A stretch of DNA of 57,175 bases from an uncultured Pelagibacteraceae bacterium (GTDB taxonomy: Bacteria > Pseudomonadota > Alphaproteobacteria > Pelagibacterales > AG-422-B15): contig CABZNM010000004.1 of assembly GCA_902527075.1 (NCBI GenBank), positions 1 through 57,175 on the forward strand, read 5' to 3'. Below are positions 33,886-44,231 of this stretch, piece after piece; the stretch's first letter is position 1, and every line of letters begins with the position of its first letter. The translations under genes were made by a program, and so were the position numbers. The notes under the pieces are model-generated. The model saw nothing but the letters and a program-made list of their open reading frames with translations, was not told the origin of the DNA and searched no databases.

Positions 33886-34341
33886 ATGACTAATAATTCA
33901 AAAAAAAGTATTGATACAAAACCAATTAAAGACTTAGCAAAATTACTTGATGAACTTAATCTAACTGAAATCTCTTATTCAGATAAAGCATTTTCAGTAT
34001 CAGTTTCTAAGGCAATTAATGTTAACGCTTTATCTCACTCAACAATTTCATCATCTTCAAAAGAAACTAGTGCTAGTGACGACAGTAATACTGATTATCA
34101 AAATGATCCGAAGGCAATAAAGTCACCAATGGTTGGTACTGTATATCTACAACCAGAACCAGGAGCAAACAAATTTGTAAGTGTTGGCGATGATGTGAAA
34201 TCAGGACAAACACTATTAATCATAGAAGCAATGAAAACAATGAATCCAATAGAATCTTCACTTCAAGGTAAGGTAACTAAAATTCTTGTTGAAAATGAAC
34301 AGGCCGTTGAATTTGGACAGCCACTAGTCTTGATCGAATAA
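33886..34341 (+). CDS. accB: Biotin carboxyl carrier protein of acetyl-CoA carboxylase
   Basis: A 151-residue AccB. The N-terminal helix region is followed by a Ser/Asp-rich linker (residues 48-75), then the biotinyl domain (KSPMVGTVYLQPEPGANKFVSVGD) with the biotinylated K117 in EAMKTMN. It carries the carboxyl group between AccC and the carboxyltransferase in the first step of fatty-acid synthesis. The accC ATG follows immediately after the stop. Confidence 0.95.
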   Translation: MTNNSKKSIDTKPIKDLAKLLDELNLTEISYSDKAFSVSVSKAINVNALSHSTISSSSKETSASDDSNTDYQNDPKAIKSPMVGTVYLQPEPGANKFVSVGDDVKSGQTLLIIEAMKTMNPIESSLQGKVTKILVENEQAVEFGQPLVLIE

Positions 34342-35682
34342 ATGTTTGAAAAGATTTTAATTGCTAACCGTGGTGAAATTGCGGTTAGAATTAATAGAGC
34401 ATGTCAAGAGTTAGGTATATCTACGGTCGCTATTCACAGCGAAGCTGATAGAGACTCAATGCATGTCAGAATAGCAGACGAGAGTGTTTGTATTGGACCA
34501 AGCGCAGTTAATAAAAGTTACCTTAATGCACACTCTATTATATCTGCTTGCGAAATTACTGGAGCTCAAGCTGTACACCCTGGATATGGATTTTTATCGG
34601 AAAATGCATCTTTTGCAAAAATGCTAGAAGATCATAAATTAAATTTTATTGGTCCTAAGTTTAAACATATTGAAATGATGGGAGATAAGATACAGGCCAA
34701 AAAAATTATGAATAATTTTGGTGTCCCTATAGTTCCTGGCTCAGAGGGAAAAATAGAAGATGTTGATGATGCAATAAAAATTTCAAATGAGATTGGGTTT
34801 CCCGTGCTTTTGAAGGCTAGTGCTGGTGGAGGTGGTAGAGGTATGCAAATTGTTGAAGACGAAGAAGAATTAAGAAAAGTTTTACCTTTACTTAAACAAG
34901 AAGCTCTTTCATTTTTTGGTAATAGCGATATTTATATAGAAAAATTTATTGACTCTCCTCGCCACATAGAAATTCAAATTATGTGCGATACTCACGGAAA
35001 TTTCCTTCACCTGTACGAACGTGACTGTTCAGTGCAGAGACGTAATCAAAAAGTTATAGAAGAAGCTTTAGCTCCAGAAATTTCAGAAGACAACAAAAAT
35101 AAGCTTTATAAAATTTGTACTGATGCAATGTCAAGAATGGGTTACTTGGGCCTTGGTACTCTTGAATTTCTATACTCGGACGGACAATTTTATTTTATGG
35201 AAATGAATACAAGAATACAAGTCGAACATCCTATTACAGAAATGATAACTCGCGTAGATATAGTTAGGGAACAAATTTGTATTGCTTCTGGTGATAAAAT
35301 CTTTACTTCCCAAGAAAATATTAAGCCGTTAGGGCATTCAATCGAATGTCGAATAAATGCTGAAAATTCTAAGACTTTTCAACCGTCAGCAGGTCAAATC
35401 CAAATGTATCATGCGCCTGCAGGCAATGGTATTAGACTAGATACATTCATTTATTCAGGTTACAGGGTTCCACATTATTATGATAACCTTCTGGCTAAAC
35501 TTATTGCAACTGGTCGTACAAGAAACCATGCTATTAAAAGAGCTTTAAGAGCTTTAAATGAGATTGTAATAGATGGCATTCAAACAAATGTTGATCTACA
35601 TAAAAAAATACTTACATCCAATGACTTTAAACTAGGAGCTGTTCCAATAAATTGGCTAGAAAACAACATAGATAAAATTTAA
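34342..35682 (+). CDS. accC: Biotin carboxylase subunit of acetyl-CoA carboxylase
   Basis: A 446-residue ATP-grasp enzyme that carboxylates biotin on AccB. Motifs: MFEKILIANRGEIAVRINRA, VHPGYGFLSEN, the glycine-rich ATP loop KASAGGGGRGM, ERDCSVQRRNQKVIEE, and FYFMEMNTRIQVEHPITEMIT in the active site. The length is standard. It is last of the aroQ-accB-accC unit, and its stop overlaps that of the convergent DUF2155 gene by 4 nt. Confidence 0.97.
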   Translation: MFEKILIANRGEIAVRINRACQELGISTVAIHSEADRDSMHVRIADESVCIGPSAVNKSYLNAHSIISACEITGAQAVHPGYGFLSENASFAKMLEDHKLNFIGPKFKHIEMMGDKIQAKKIMNNFGVPIVPGSEGKIEDVDDAIKISNEIGFPVLLKASAGGGGRGMQIVEDEEELRKVLPLLKQEALSFFGNSDIYIEKFIDSPRHIEIQIMCDTHGNFLHLYERDCSVQRRNQKVIEEALAPEISEDNKNKLYKICTDAMSRMGYLGLGTLEFLYSDGQFYFMEMNTRIQVEHPITEMITRVDIVREQICIASGDKIFTSQENIKPLGHSIECRINAENSKTFQPSAGQIQMYHAPAGNGIRLDTFIYSGYRVPHYYDNLLAKLIATGRTRNHAIKRALRALNEIVIDGIQTNVDLHKKILTSNDFKLGAVPINWLENNIDKI

Positions 35683-36161
35683 TTACAATCCTCTACCCAA
35701 ATATCATAGATTGGATGTTCCAATGAGGATAGTGATGGAAGAGTTTTTAACATCCATCCATTAAAGATTTTTTTATTAATTTCTCTATTATAAATATTTA
35801 GATAAACAGCCTTCTCAGATTTCTCATATTTATCACTTGAATAACAATCTATTGCATAAATTTCCAAATAATCATATTTGTAATTTTCTTTTAGTTTTAT
35901 TTCTATTTGTTCAACATTAGCGGTTATTTTATTTAGAATTTTTAGAGTTGCTAACATTTCTCTATCAATTTCATCTTTTGAGTCTAAAAAAGGAATTTCT
36001 TTTACACTAGTATTTGACTCATATTTTTCTTCTTGATCATATGTTGGTTCTAATCGATCGAGGCTTAAGAGAGGTATAATTTCAATATTTTCAGCAATTG
36101 AAACAGAGGTAAAAAATAATATGAAAGTGAGAATTGAAAAAATTAGTTTTTCGGTTTCCAT
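35679..36161 (-). CDS. DUF2155 family exported protein
   Basis: A 160-residue protein with a signal peptide (residues 5-23). It carries the alphaproteobacterial DUF2155 pattern: ATLKILNKITANVEQIEIKL, a cysteine in IYAIDCYSS, YLNIY, GWMLKTLPSLSSLEHPIYDIWVEDC at the end. Two cysteines may form a disulfide. Function unknown; the gene typically travels with the NDUFA12 gene, as here, where it overlaps that gene by 19 nt. Confidence 0.85.
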   Translation of the reverse strand: METEKLIFSILTFILFFTSVSIAENIEIIPLLSLDRLEPTYDQEEKYESNTSVKEIPFLDSKDEIDREMLATLKILNKITANVEQIEIKLKENYKYDYLEIYAIDCYSSDKYEKSEKAVYLNIYNREINKKIFNGWMLKTLPSLSSLEHPIYDIWVEDCN

Positions 36162-36514
36162 TTTTCATACCCTAAACTTTTTTGTTTCTTAGTGATTGAA
36201 GACTCCTGATCACTTTTTGGCATATAAGCATTTTGTGTGCCTGTTTGATTAGGTATATGATTTTTTTGCCAAAAATGTTTCTTGGCTTCTCTAGGAATTT
36301 CTTTACTTGTGTATCTCAACCAATTATTCCAATCTGGATCGGTCTTTGAAGAATCGATTTCTCCGTCATAAATTACCCATCTTTTAGTATCAAATTTATT
36401 TCTGAAATATCGATTGTTTTTCTCATCTCTCCCTACTTCTTGACCATAAAAATATGACCATAATCTGGTTCCAAATGTCTGACCGTTCCACCAAGTGAAA
36501 ATTTCTTTAATCAT
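36143..36514 (-). CDS. NDUFA12-type accessory subunit of NADH:ubiquinone oxidoreductase
   Basis: A 123-residue homologue of mitochondrial complex I subunit NDUFA12/B17.2. Diagnostic stretches are GTRLWSYFYGQEVGRDEKNNRYF, RRW-like TKRWVIYDGEIDSS and DPDWNNWLRYTSKEIP, then a basic Pro-rich tail. In bacteria this supernumerary subunit is essentially alphaproteobacterial, which supports the taxonomic assignment. The start at 36514 faces the nrdJ control region. Confidence 0.92.
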   Translation of the reverse strand: MIKEIFTWWNGQTFGTRLWSYFYGQEVGRDEKNNRYFRNKFDTKRWVIYDGEIDSSKTDPDWNNWLRYTSKEIPREAKKHFWQKNHIPNQTGTQNAYMPKSDQESSITKKQKSLGYEKWKPKN

Positions 36515-36627
36515 ATGTATTCAAAACAAATATGTTGAATTAACAGTTTTTTCAACAATATTAGTATTATAATTTTCTTGTAAGTTATTGTAAAAGTTGC
36601 ATATTTTTAAAATTAACCACAGTTATT

Positions 36628-36674
36628 GTACTGCATATAGTATATATTCTTTTTTTTTACACAATATGTTGACT
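36628..36674 (+). promoter_or_regulatory. Two NrdR-like boxes and promoter upstream of nrdJ
   Basis: The 297-bp gap before nrdJ holds two 16-bp sites resembling the remembered NrdR consensus. One is 36659-36674 (ACACAATATGTTGACT, about 13 of 16 matches) and one is 36628-36643 (about 11 of 16, centred on ATATAGT). Their centres are 31 bp apart, the three-helical-turn spacing usual for NrdR pairs. The downstream box overlaps a TTGACT -35 (36669-36674), with a weak -10 near 36692-36698. Further on, GGTGAAACC and CGAAA/TTTCG could form small hairpins in the leader. GAGGG is the nrdJ ribosome-binding site. Confidence 0.5.
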
Positions 36675-36811
36675 TAGGAATTCAAATAAATAATTATACT
36701 CAATCTAGAAAGTTACTCAAATAAACATTCTGGTGAAACCGGTCGAAAAGCAACATTTCGAAATTTTTTTCGGCTGTAAAAAATTGTCTTTGAAAAGAGG
36801 GATCAAAAACT

Positions 36812-39800
36812 ATGAAAATTGAAAGAGAATTTACAAACGAAAATCAATCACCATATAAAACTATTAACTTCAAAAAAGTCTCTACAGAAATACTTAATCC
36901 GGATGGATCATTGGTATTTAAATTGGAAGATTTTGAAGTTCCAGAAAGCTGGAGTCAAGTCGCAAGTGATATTCTGTCTCAAAAATATTTTAGAAAAGCA
37001 GGAGTGCCTAATAAACTAAAAAAAGTTGAGGAAAAAGGGATACCATCGTGGTTATCAAAAAGAATTCCTGATGAAAGTGGTGAAGGCCTTGAATTATCTT
37101 CTGAAAAAAATTCTCAACAAGTTTTTGATAGATTAGCTGGTGCTTGGACATATTGGGGCTGGAAAGGTAGATATTTTTCAAGCGAAGATGATGCTAAAGC
37201 TTTTTTTGATGAAGTTAGGTTTATGCTTGCTTCTCAAATGGTTGCGCCTAACAGTCCTCAATGGTTTAATACAGGTCTTAATTGGGCATATGGAATTGAT
37301 GGCCCTTCTCAAGGCCACTTCTATGTTGACGGCGAGTCAGGAAAATTAACAAGATCTTCAAGTTCATATGAAAGACCTCAACCACATGCATGCTTTATAC
37401 AAAGTATTGATGATGACCTAGTGAATGATGGTGGCATTATGGATTTATGGGTAAGAGAGGCTCGATTATTTAAATATGGATCTGGAACTGGAACAAATTT
37501 TTCTAGTTTGAGAGGTGCAAGTGAAGGTCTTTCTGGTGGAGGAAAATCTTCAGGATTAATGAGCTTCTTAAAGATTGGTGATAGAGCAGCTGGTGCAATT
37601 AAATCAGGGGGTACTACAAGAAGAGCAGCTAAAATGGTCGTTGTTGATATTGACCATCCCGATATTGAAGAATTTATTAAATGGAAAGTGACTGAAGAGC
37701 AAAAAGTTGCATCGATTGTTACTGGATCAAAAATTTGTGCTAAGCATCTTAAAAAAATAATGGCTGCATGTCATAACTGTGAAGCAGATGGAGAAAGTTG
37801 CTTCGATCCAAAGAAAAATCCGGCTCTCAAGAGAGAGATAATTCTAGCCAGAAATAATGAAATTCCTGAAAACTACATACAACGTATCATTCACTTTGCT
37901 AAACAGGGCTATAAATCAATTGAATTTGAATCATACAACACTGACTGGGATTCAGAGGCGTATGTAACAGTTTCGGGGCAAAACTCTAATAACTCGGTGA
38001 GAGTTACAGATGACTTTTTAAATGCTGTTTCCAATAATACAGATTGGAATCTAGTAAATAGAACTGATAATTCGATAAACAAAACAGTCAAAGCGAGAGA
38101 TTTATGGGATCAGGTTGGTTACTCAGCATGGGCATGTGCTGATCCAGGTATACAATTTCATACAACTATCAATGACTGGCATACATGTCCTGAAAGTGGT
38201 GAAATTAGAGCCTCTAATCCATGCTCTGAATACATGTTCTTAGATAACACTGCATGCAACTTAGCATCACTTAATTTAATGACTTTTATGGATGAGAATA
38301 AGTGTTTAAACACTGATTTGTTTAAACATGCAGTTAGATTATGGACTATTATTCTTGAAATATCGGTAATGATGGCTCAATTTCCATCAAAAGAAATTGC
38401 AAAACTGTCATATGAATACAGAACTCTAGGATTAGGCTACGCAAACCTTGGTGGATATCTTATGTCAAAAGGTGTTGCTTACGATAGTGAAGAGGGTAGA
38501 GCTAACTGTGCTGCGATAACAGCGCTAATGACAGGAATGTCTTATGCAACTTCCGCAGAAATGGCCTCAGAACAGGGTCCTTTCCCTGGATATCAACAAA
38601 ACTCAAAAAATATGTTGAGGGTAGTTAGGAATCACAGACGGGCTGCATATGGTCATCAAGAAGGTTATGAAGAATTAAATATTAATCCAGTTCCATTTGA
38701 AATTAATAATCTCAGGGATGTAAATCTAGGGACCGAAGCCCAAAGTGCATGGGATTTAGCTTATCAAGAAGGTCAAAAATATGGTTATCGAAATGCTCAA
38801 ACAACAGTAATCGCACCTACTGGTACAATTGGCCTTGTAATGGATTGTGATACTACAGGTATTGAGCCTGACTTTGCTATGGTGAAATTTAAAAAACTTG
38901 CCGGAGGGGGTTATTTTAAAATAATTAATAGAACAGTACCAGATGCTCTACAGGAGCTTCAATACACTCAGGAAGAAATTGATGAAACAATTAATTATGC
39001 AGTCGGTCATGGAACATTAAGTAATGCACCTCATATCAACCACGAATCCCTTAGAGAAAAAGGTTTTGGTGAAGAGCAAATCGATAATTTAGAACAGAAT
39101 TTGAAGAATGTGTTTGATATCAGATTTTCTTTTAATGAGTTTACGCTTGGTAGAGAATTTTGTACTGACACTCTAAATTTTAGTGAAGAGCAACTTGCTG
39201 ACTTTAATTTTAATATGCTTGCAGCTTTAGGTTATTCATCAGAAGAAATAGACTCTGCAAACACATATTGTTGTGGGACTATGACTTTGGAGGGATCTCA
39301 ATATATTAAAAATGAGCACCTACCTGTATTTGATTGTGCCAATCCTTGTGGAAGAATAGGAAAAAGATTCTTATCTGTTGAAAGTCATATCAGAATGATG
39401 GCTGCTGCACAGCCTTTTATATCTGGTGCAATTTCTAAAACAATTAACATGCCAGCCGACTCTAACGTAGAGGATTGTAACGAGGCTTACATGTTGTCAT
39501 GGAAACTTGGCACTAAAGCTAATGCTCTTTACAGAGACGGGTCAAAACTTAGTCAGCCATTAGCATCAAAACTTGTTGATGATGAAGTTATAGAAGAAGA
39601 GCATCAAGAAACTGTTTCTCAAGTAGAAAGGACAATTGCGGTAGCAAAGGAAGCAGCAAGTTCTGTTGTTTATGGATCAAGAAATAAAGTTCCTGACAGA
39701 AGAAAAGGATATATTCAAAAAGCAATCGTGGGTGGACATAAAGTTTACCTTCATACAGGCGAGTATGAAGATGGAAGCTTGGGTGAAATCTTCATAGACA

Positions 39801-40396
39801 TGCATAAAGAGGGTGCTTTTCTTAGAAGTTTAATGAACAACTTTGCCATAGCTATTTCTATTGGCTTACAGTACGGTGTTCCTCTAGAGGAATACGTTGA
39901 AGCCTATACATTTACGAGGTTTGATCCTGCTGGCGTTGTTCAAGGAAATAATAGAATAAAAAATGCAACATCTATCTTAGACTATGTCTTCAGAGAGCTT
40001 GCTGTATCCTATCTTGGAAGAAATGACTTAGCGCATGCTAATGATACTGACGTAGATTTTTCTCTTGGTACTGGAGCTGAGGAAGGCACTCTAAAAGAGA
40101 ATAAAATACCATGGAAACTAGTAAAAAAAGTTTCAAGCCAAGGTTATCTTAGAAGTCAGGATAATCTGTCTGTCGTAGGAAGTTCTGCTGGTACTGACAT
40201 GTCTGCTGGGACTGAGTCAGCAATTACTCAGGGAGCGGTCATTACAACCTCAGATCAGTCCATGAGTAAAGTTCAAGCTGCAAGAATGATGGGCTATGAA
40301 GGTGACGCATGCCCAGAATGTTCATCTTTTACACTTGTTCGTAATGGAACGTGTTTAAAATGTGATACTTGTGGTGCCACTACCGGGTGCTCTTAG
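36812..40396 (+). CDS. nrdJ: Class II (adenosylcobalamin-dependent) ribonucleotide reductase
   Basis: A 1194-residue NrdJ that reduces ribonucleotides to deoxyribonucleotides using coenzyme B12, without needing oxygen or a separate radical subunit. Seen are [56 protein letters not shown] (active-site Asn-Cys-Glu region), [21 protein letters not shown], and a C-terminal zinc region [21 protein letters not shown] with the redox tail. The large size is typical of the alphaproteobacterial form. No nrdAB is seen in the window. B12 is therefore needed for DNA synthesis, made or taken up. Confidence 0.96.
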   Translation: MKIEREFTNENQSPYKTINFKKVSTEILNPDGSLVFKLEDFEVPESWSQVASDILSQKYFRKAGVPNKLKKVEEKGIPSWLSKRIPDESGEGLELSSEKNSQQVFDRLAGAWTYWGWKGRYFSSEDDAKAFFDEVRFMLASQMVAPNSPQWFNTGLNWAYGIDGPSQGHFYVDGESGKLTRSSSSYERPQPHACFIQSIDDDLVNDGGIMDLWVREARLFKYGSGTGTNFSSLRGASEGLSGGGKSSGLMSFLKIGDRAAGAIKSGGTTRRAAKMVVVDIDHPDIEEFIKWKVTEEQKVASIVTGSKICAKHLKKIMAACHNCEADGESCFDPKKNPALKREIILARNNEIPENYIQRIIHFAKQGYKSIEFESYNTDWDSEAYVTVSGQNSNNSVRVTDDFLNAVSNNTDWNLVNRTDNSINKTVKARDLWDQVGYSAWACADPGIQFHTTINDWHTCPESGEIRASNPCSEYMFLDNTACNLASLNLMTFMDENKCLNTDLFKHAVRLWTIILEISVMMAQFPSKEIAKLSYEYRTLGLGYANLGGYLMSKGVAYDSEEGRANCAAITALMTGMSYATSAEMASEQGPFPGYQQNSKNMLRVVRNHRRAAYGHQEGYEELNINPVPFEINNLRDVNLGTEAQSAWDLAYQEGQKYGYRNAQTTVIAPTGTIGLVMDCDTTGIEPDFAMVKFKKLAGGGYFKIINRTVPDALQELQYTQEEIDETINYAVGHGTLSNAPHINHESLREKGFGEEQIDNLEQNLKNVFDIRFSFNEFTLGREFCTDTLNFSEEQLADFNFNMLAALGYSSEEIDSANTYCCGTMTLEGSQYIKNEHLPVFDCANPCGRIGKRFLSVESHIRMMAAAQPFISGAISKTINMPADSNVEDCNEAYMLSWKLGTKANALYRDGSKLSQPLASKLVDDEVIEEEHQETVSQVERTIAVAKEAASSVVYGSRNKVPDRRKGYIQKAIVGGHKVYLHTGEYEDGSLGEIFIDMHKEGAFLRSLMNNFAIAISIGLQYGVPLEEYVEAYTFTRFDPAGVVQGNNRIKNATSILDYVFRELAVSYLGRNDLAHANDTDVDFSLGTGAEEGTLKENKIPWKLVKKVSSQGYLRSQDNLSVVGSSAGTDMSAGTESAITQGAVITTSDQSMSKVQAARMMGYEGDACPECSSFTLVRNGTCLKCDTCGATTGCS

Positions 40397-42192
40397 TCTT
40401 CTTTAGGTAAATCCTTTTTTAGATGAAGTTCTTTTAAGTTTCTATCGTCTACTTCAGCTGGTGCAAGCATCATTAGATCTTGAGCTTGTTGGTTCATAGG
40501 AAATAAAATAATTTCTCGTATATTTTTTTCTTTTGCTAACAACATCACGATACGATCGATGCCCGGTGCTATTCCACCATGAGGGGGGACTCCATAAGAA
40601 AATGCATCGATCATGCCACCAAATTTTTTGAGTACTTGGTCTTTTTCGTATCCAGCAATTTCAAATGCTTTAAACATTATCTCAGGTATATGGTTTCTAA
40701 TTGCACCTGAAGATAGTTCAACTCCATTACATACAATATCATATTGGTAGCCTAAAATATCCAATGGATTTTTATCGACAAGCGCTTCTAAGCCACCCTG
40801 AGGCATTGAAAATGGATTATGACTGAAATCTATTTTTCCAGTATCTTCATCCTTCTCATACATTGGAAAGTCTGTTATCCAGCAAAACTTGTAACAACCC
40901 TTTTCTATTAAATTTAAATCTGATGCAATTTTATCTCTCGCAGCTGAGGCAAGATTGTAAGCATCTTTTTGAAAGCCACATGAAAAAAAGATTGAATCAC
41001 CTGATTGAAGTTTATTAATAACAGCTATATCTTTTAGGATATTGTTAGGTATAAATTTTGCAATTGGTCCCTTACCTATTAAATCATCGTTTTCATTATC
41101 AAGAATAACATATCCAAGTCCTGGAGCATTCAGTTCCTTTTGAGCCCATTTATTCAATGAGTCAAAGAAGCTTCTTGGTTTCTCACTAGTTTTTGGGGCT
41201 GGAATACCTAGAACGATACCACCTTTATCAATTATTTTTTTAAAAGAAGAAAATGATACTTCTGGGGATGAAAATTGATCTGTCAGATTTGAAATTATAA
41301 TAGGATTTCTTAGGTCAGGCTTATCTGATGCGTAATGCTCCATTGACTCTTTATATGTTAACCTAGGAAAAGGATATTCAGTTACTTTATCTTTTGTAAA
41401 GTTTTGAAATGTTTTATATAGTACTGGTTCAATTGCAGCAAAAACATCCTCCTGTTCAGCAAAAGCCATTTCCATATCTAATTGGTAAAACTCTCCTGGT
41501 GATCTATCTGCCCTTGCATCTTCATCTCTAAAACATGGCGCAATTTGAAAATATTTATCAAAGCCGCCAGCCATTATTAATTGTTTAAATTGCTGAGGTG
41601 CTTGAGGTAAAGCATAAAATTTACCTGGGTGCAACCTACTTGGTACCAAAAAATCTCTTGCTCCTTCTGGACTTGACGCTGTTAAAATTGGTGTTTGCAT
41701 CTCAAGAAAACCTGAATCAGTCATTAATTTTCGAATATAAGATATAATTTGTGATCTAAGTATTAAATTATTGTGAAGTTTCTCACGTCTGATATCAAGA
41801 AACCTATTTGTTAAGCGAATTTCTTCTGGGTAATCATTTTCCCCTGCTACAGGCATAGGAATTTCTTTAGCCTTTGACAAAATTTCCACATTACTAATTG
41901 CAACTTCAATTTCACCAGTTTCTAAAGATTCATTTACAGTATCAACACTTCTTCTGATTACGGTTCCCATAACTTTAATAACTGACTCGGACCTTAAGCC
42001 GTCAATTGTATCTAATAATAGCTTATTTGATTTTTCAACAACGCACTGAGTAACTCCATAATGGTCTCTTAGGTCAACAAAAAGTACATTTCCATGATCT
42101 CTTTTTCTATTAATCCAACCTGAAATTATCACTTCATTATTTTCATCAGATTGTCTTAATTGATTGCAATAATGAGTTCTATATGTATTCAT
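40393..42192 (-). CDS. aspS: Aspartyl-tRNA synthetase
   Basis: A 599-residue bacterial-type class IIb synthetase. An N-terminal OB-fold anticodon domain ([27 protein letters not shown]) precedes class II motif 2 ([24 protein letters not shown]), the GAD insertion domain, and motif 3 ([13 protein letters not shown]). The ATG at 42192 ([12 protein letters not shown]) matches the family start. An upstream TTG or ATG frame to 42240 would run into rnd on the other strand. Its stop overlaps that of nrdJ by 4 nt. Confidence 0.95.
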   Translation of the reverse strand: MNTYRTHYCNQLRQSDENNEVIISGWINRKRDHGNVLFVDLRDHYGVTQCVVEKSNKLLLDTIDGLRSESVIKVMGTVIRRSVDTVNESLETGEIEVAISNVEILSKAKEIPMPVAGENDYPEEIRLTNRFLDIRREKLHNNLILRSQIISYIRKLMTDSGFLEMQTPILTASSPEGARDFLVPSRLHPGKFYALPQAPQQFKQLIMAGGFDKYFQIAPCFRDEDARADRSPGEFYQLDMEMAFAEQEDVFAAIEPVLYKTFQNFTKDKVTEYPFPRLTYKESMEHYASDKPDLRNPIIISNLTDQFSSPEVSFSSFKKIIDKGGIVLGIPAPKTSEKPRSFFDSLNKWAQKELNAPGLGYVILDNENDDLIGKGPIAKFIPNNILKDIAVINKLQSGDSIFFSCGFQKDAYNLASAARDKIASDLNLIEKGCYKFCWITDFPMYEKDEDTGKIDFSHNPFSMPQGGLEALVDKNPLDILGYQYDIVCNGVELSSGAIRNHIPEIMFKAFEIAGYEKDQVLKKFGGMIDAFSYGVPPHGGIAPGIDRIVMLLAKEKNIREIILFPMNQQAQDLMMLAPAEVDDRNLKELHLKKDLPKED

Positions 42193-42225
42193 ATCTATAT
42201 ATCCACAACATATATAGTTTGATTT

Positions 42226-43065
42226 ATGCAAATAGTCCAAGATAATAAATCTCTAGATAAGCTATGTAAAAAACTTAAAAAACATAAAGTTATTTATTTA
42301 GATACTGAATTCAAAAGAGATAAAACATATTGGCCTATTTTATGTACATTGCAATTTAGATTACCTAGAAGTTCATATTTAATTGATTTTATAGATGGGA
42401 AAGATTTAGATTTTACAGAATTAATAAATATCCTTACCAGGAAAAATATACTCAAAGTCATGCATTCAGCCCGTCAAGATGTTGAAGTTTTGTACTCACA
42501 CTTCAAAATCATCACTGCACCTATCTTCGATACACAGCTTGCATATAAATTAATTTATCAAGTGAATTCAATTGGATACACTAATATGATAAATAACTTC
42601 TATAAAACAGATCTGTCAAAAAAATATCAATTATCTGATTGGACAGTTAGGCCACTAAGTAAAGAACAATTATTGTATGCTGAAAGTGATGTTAAATATC
42701 TGCCAAAAGCTTTTAAGAAGTTAAATTCAAATATTAATAAACTGCGTCTTGCAGATACTTTAAAGAAACTGCATTTAGGTATTTTAGATGTTAAAGACAT
42801 CTATAACCCCAATACAGCTTTTAAAAGATTTAAGACAAAAAGATTCAATAAAAGTGAAATGAAGAAATTAAAAATATTTACAACCTGGAGAGAATTAAAA
42901 GCACAAGAAAAAAATATTCCTAGAAATTGGATTATATCAGATAGAACAATTGATTTATCTCTCAAGGGTAATTTGCTAAATGAAACATATAAAAAAAAGA
43001 AAAAGAATAACGACAATAATATTGATGAATTTAAAAAGTTTTTAAAAAGTCAAAAATTTGTTTAA
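42226..43065 (+). CDS. rnd: Short ribonuclease D
   Basis: A 279-residue DEDDy 3'-5' exoribonuclease for tRNA 3' trimming. Catalytic residues lie in [14 protein letters not shown] (D, E), [13 protein letters not shown] (D) and [11 protein letters not shown] (Y, D). After residue 190 there is one HRDC-like helical region ([22 protein letters not shown]). The second HRDC domain of the usual roughly 380-residue enzyme is missing. The start lies 33 bp from the divergent aspS, with a TATATA 9-14 bp before the ATG and no Shine-Dalgarno. Confidence 0.88.
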   Translation: MQIVQDNKSLDKLCKKLKKHKVIYLDTEFKRDKTYWPILCTLQFRLPRSSYLIDFIDGKDLDFTELINILTRKNILKVMHSARQDVEVLYSHFKIITAPIFDTQLAYKLIYQVNSIGYTNMINNFYKTDLSKKYQLSDWTVRPLSKEQLLYAESDVKYLPKAFKKLNSNINKLRLADTLKKLHLGILDVKDIYNPNTAFKRFKTKRFNKSEMKKLKIFTTWRELKAQEKNIPRNWIISDRTIDLSLKGNLLNETYKKKKKNNDNNIDEFKKFLKSQKFV

Positions 43066-43695
43066 AAATGGTTTTGTGATTTTTGATTTATGTTCTAGTG
43101 AAAGTTTGTTAATTTTTTGAAGTGTTAAATAAATATCCTCGTAATTCCTGCTTATTCTTTTATTTAAAAACTCAATAACACCTGTATCAATTTTGATTTG
43201 CTGTGTACTGAAATATTTAAATAAAAGTACTTTTACCAAATGATCATCTGGCTGATGAATTTCAACTGAATGAAATGCATTGATTCTTGATTTTAAATCA
43301 GGAAGCTGAATATTCATATTTGAGCCACTATCAATTGTAATCAAAATAGATTTATTTTGGTTTAATGAGTTATTATAAAAATGAAAAAATAATTCTTCTT
43401 TGTCGTGTTCAAGCATATGAAAATTATCAATTACATTATTTTTGGATACATCAAAATCAAATTCAAACTTAACATCTGATAAATCTGAATAATTAGCTTC
43501 ATACTTTTTCTGCCAAATATGTGCTATATGAGTTTTGCCGGATTTTTTGGGTCCATATACTATTGCACACCTATTCAGTAATTGATTCATATTTTCAAGA
43601 GTTAAAATCACATCTCTGTTGGTTTCACTAATAATAAAATCGTCAACACTGAAATGATCATTTTTTTCTAAATCAAATACAATTTGATCTGTCAT
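43042..43695 (-). CDS. hdaA: HdaA, DnaA-related regulator of replication initiation
   Basis: A 217-residue AAA-type protein related to DnaA domain III. The opening FSVDDFIISETNRDVILTLENM is typical, with Walker A VYGPKKSGKTH, and IDSGSNMNIQLPDLKSRINAFHSVEI as the sensor/arginine region. LNKRISRNYEDIYLTLQKINKLSLEHK matches the lid. In alphaproteobacteria HdaA works with the sliding clamp to inactivate DnaA-ATP. Context (CDP-alcohol phosphatidyltransferase, DUF2066 and purM next door) is the classic one for this gene. The Walker B acid is not obvious. Confidence 0.83.
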   Translation of the reverse strand: MTDQIVFDLEKNDHFSVDDFIISETNRDVILTLENMNQLLNRCAIVYGPKKSGKTHIAHIWQKKYEANYSDLSDVKFEFDFDVSKNNVIDNFHMLEHDKEELFFHFYNNSLNQNKSILITIDSGSNMNIQLPDLKSRINAFHSVEIHQPDDHLVKVLLFKYFSTQQIKIDTGVIEFLNKRISRNYEDIYLTLQKINKLSLEHKSKITKPFLNKFLTF

Positions 43696-44231
43696 TTTAT
43701 TTCCTCTTTATATAGCCACAACCTAATATAACTTAAAAGAGAAAATAGTGTTGTTCCCATGACTATTGGGGTTAAATGATATTTAATTACCTGCAAATTT
43801 AATTCATCAAGGTTATCAGCAAAGGTTACAATTATAAGAGTGAAAACAAAAAAAGTATTTAATTTGCTAACGAACAGTGGTTTAAATGTGATTTCTTCGT
43901 TAGTCAGTGATGCTATTGCAAAATACCCTATAATTAATATATCTCTAGATATTACAACTATAATTAAAAATATTGGCAATAGATCCAAGACACCGATCAA
44001 AGTAAATATTGAAATTACAAAAGCTTTATCCGCTACCGCATCAAGATAAGAGCCAAGTTCTGTTTCAGCATTTAAATACCGTGCTAAAAATCCATCCAAT
44101 AAATCAGATATAGCAATTGCAATAATAAGTAATGTAGCAAATAAATAAAGATCAATTAATACACACCAAAATACAATTGGTATCATCAACAATCTTGCCA
44201 ACGATATTAGATTTGGTATTTTTTTAATCAT
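43692..44231 (-). CDS. CDP-alcohol phosphatidyltransferase, cardiolipin/phosphatidylglycerophosphate synthase-like
   Basis: A 179-residue membrane enzyme with about five helices. The family motif D-G-x2-A-R-x8-G-x3-D-x3-D is present as DLLDGFLARYLNAETELGSYLDAVADKAF. PNLISLARLLMIP at the start is typical of PgsA-like enzymes. It joins a CDP-diacylglycerol to an alcohol, most likely glycerol-3-phosphate, but the acceptor cannot be read from the sequence. It overlaps hdaA and the DUF2066 gene by a few bases. Confidence 0.85.
   Translation of the reverse strand: MIKKIPNLISLARLLMIPIVFWCVLIDLYLFATLLIIAIAISDLLDGFLARYLNAETELGSYLDAVADKAFVISIFTLIGVLDLLPIFLIIVVISRDILIIGYFAIASLTNEEITFKPLFVSKLNTFFVFTLIIVTFADNLDELNLQVIKYHLTPIVMGTTLFSLLSYIRLWLYKEEIK

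Noticed and set aside
36515..36811. Cobalamin riboswitch upstream of nrdJ
   Set aside because: The leader lacks a recognisable B12-box and the multi-stem core, although the gene product uses B12.
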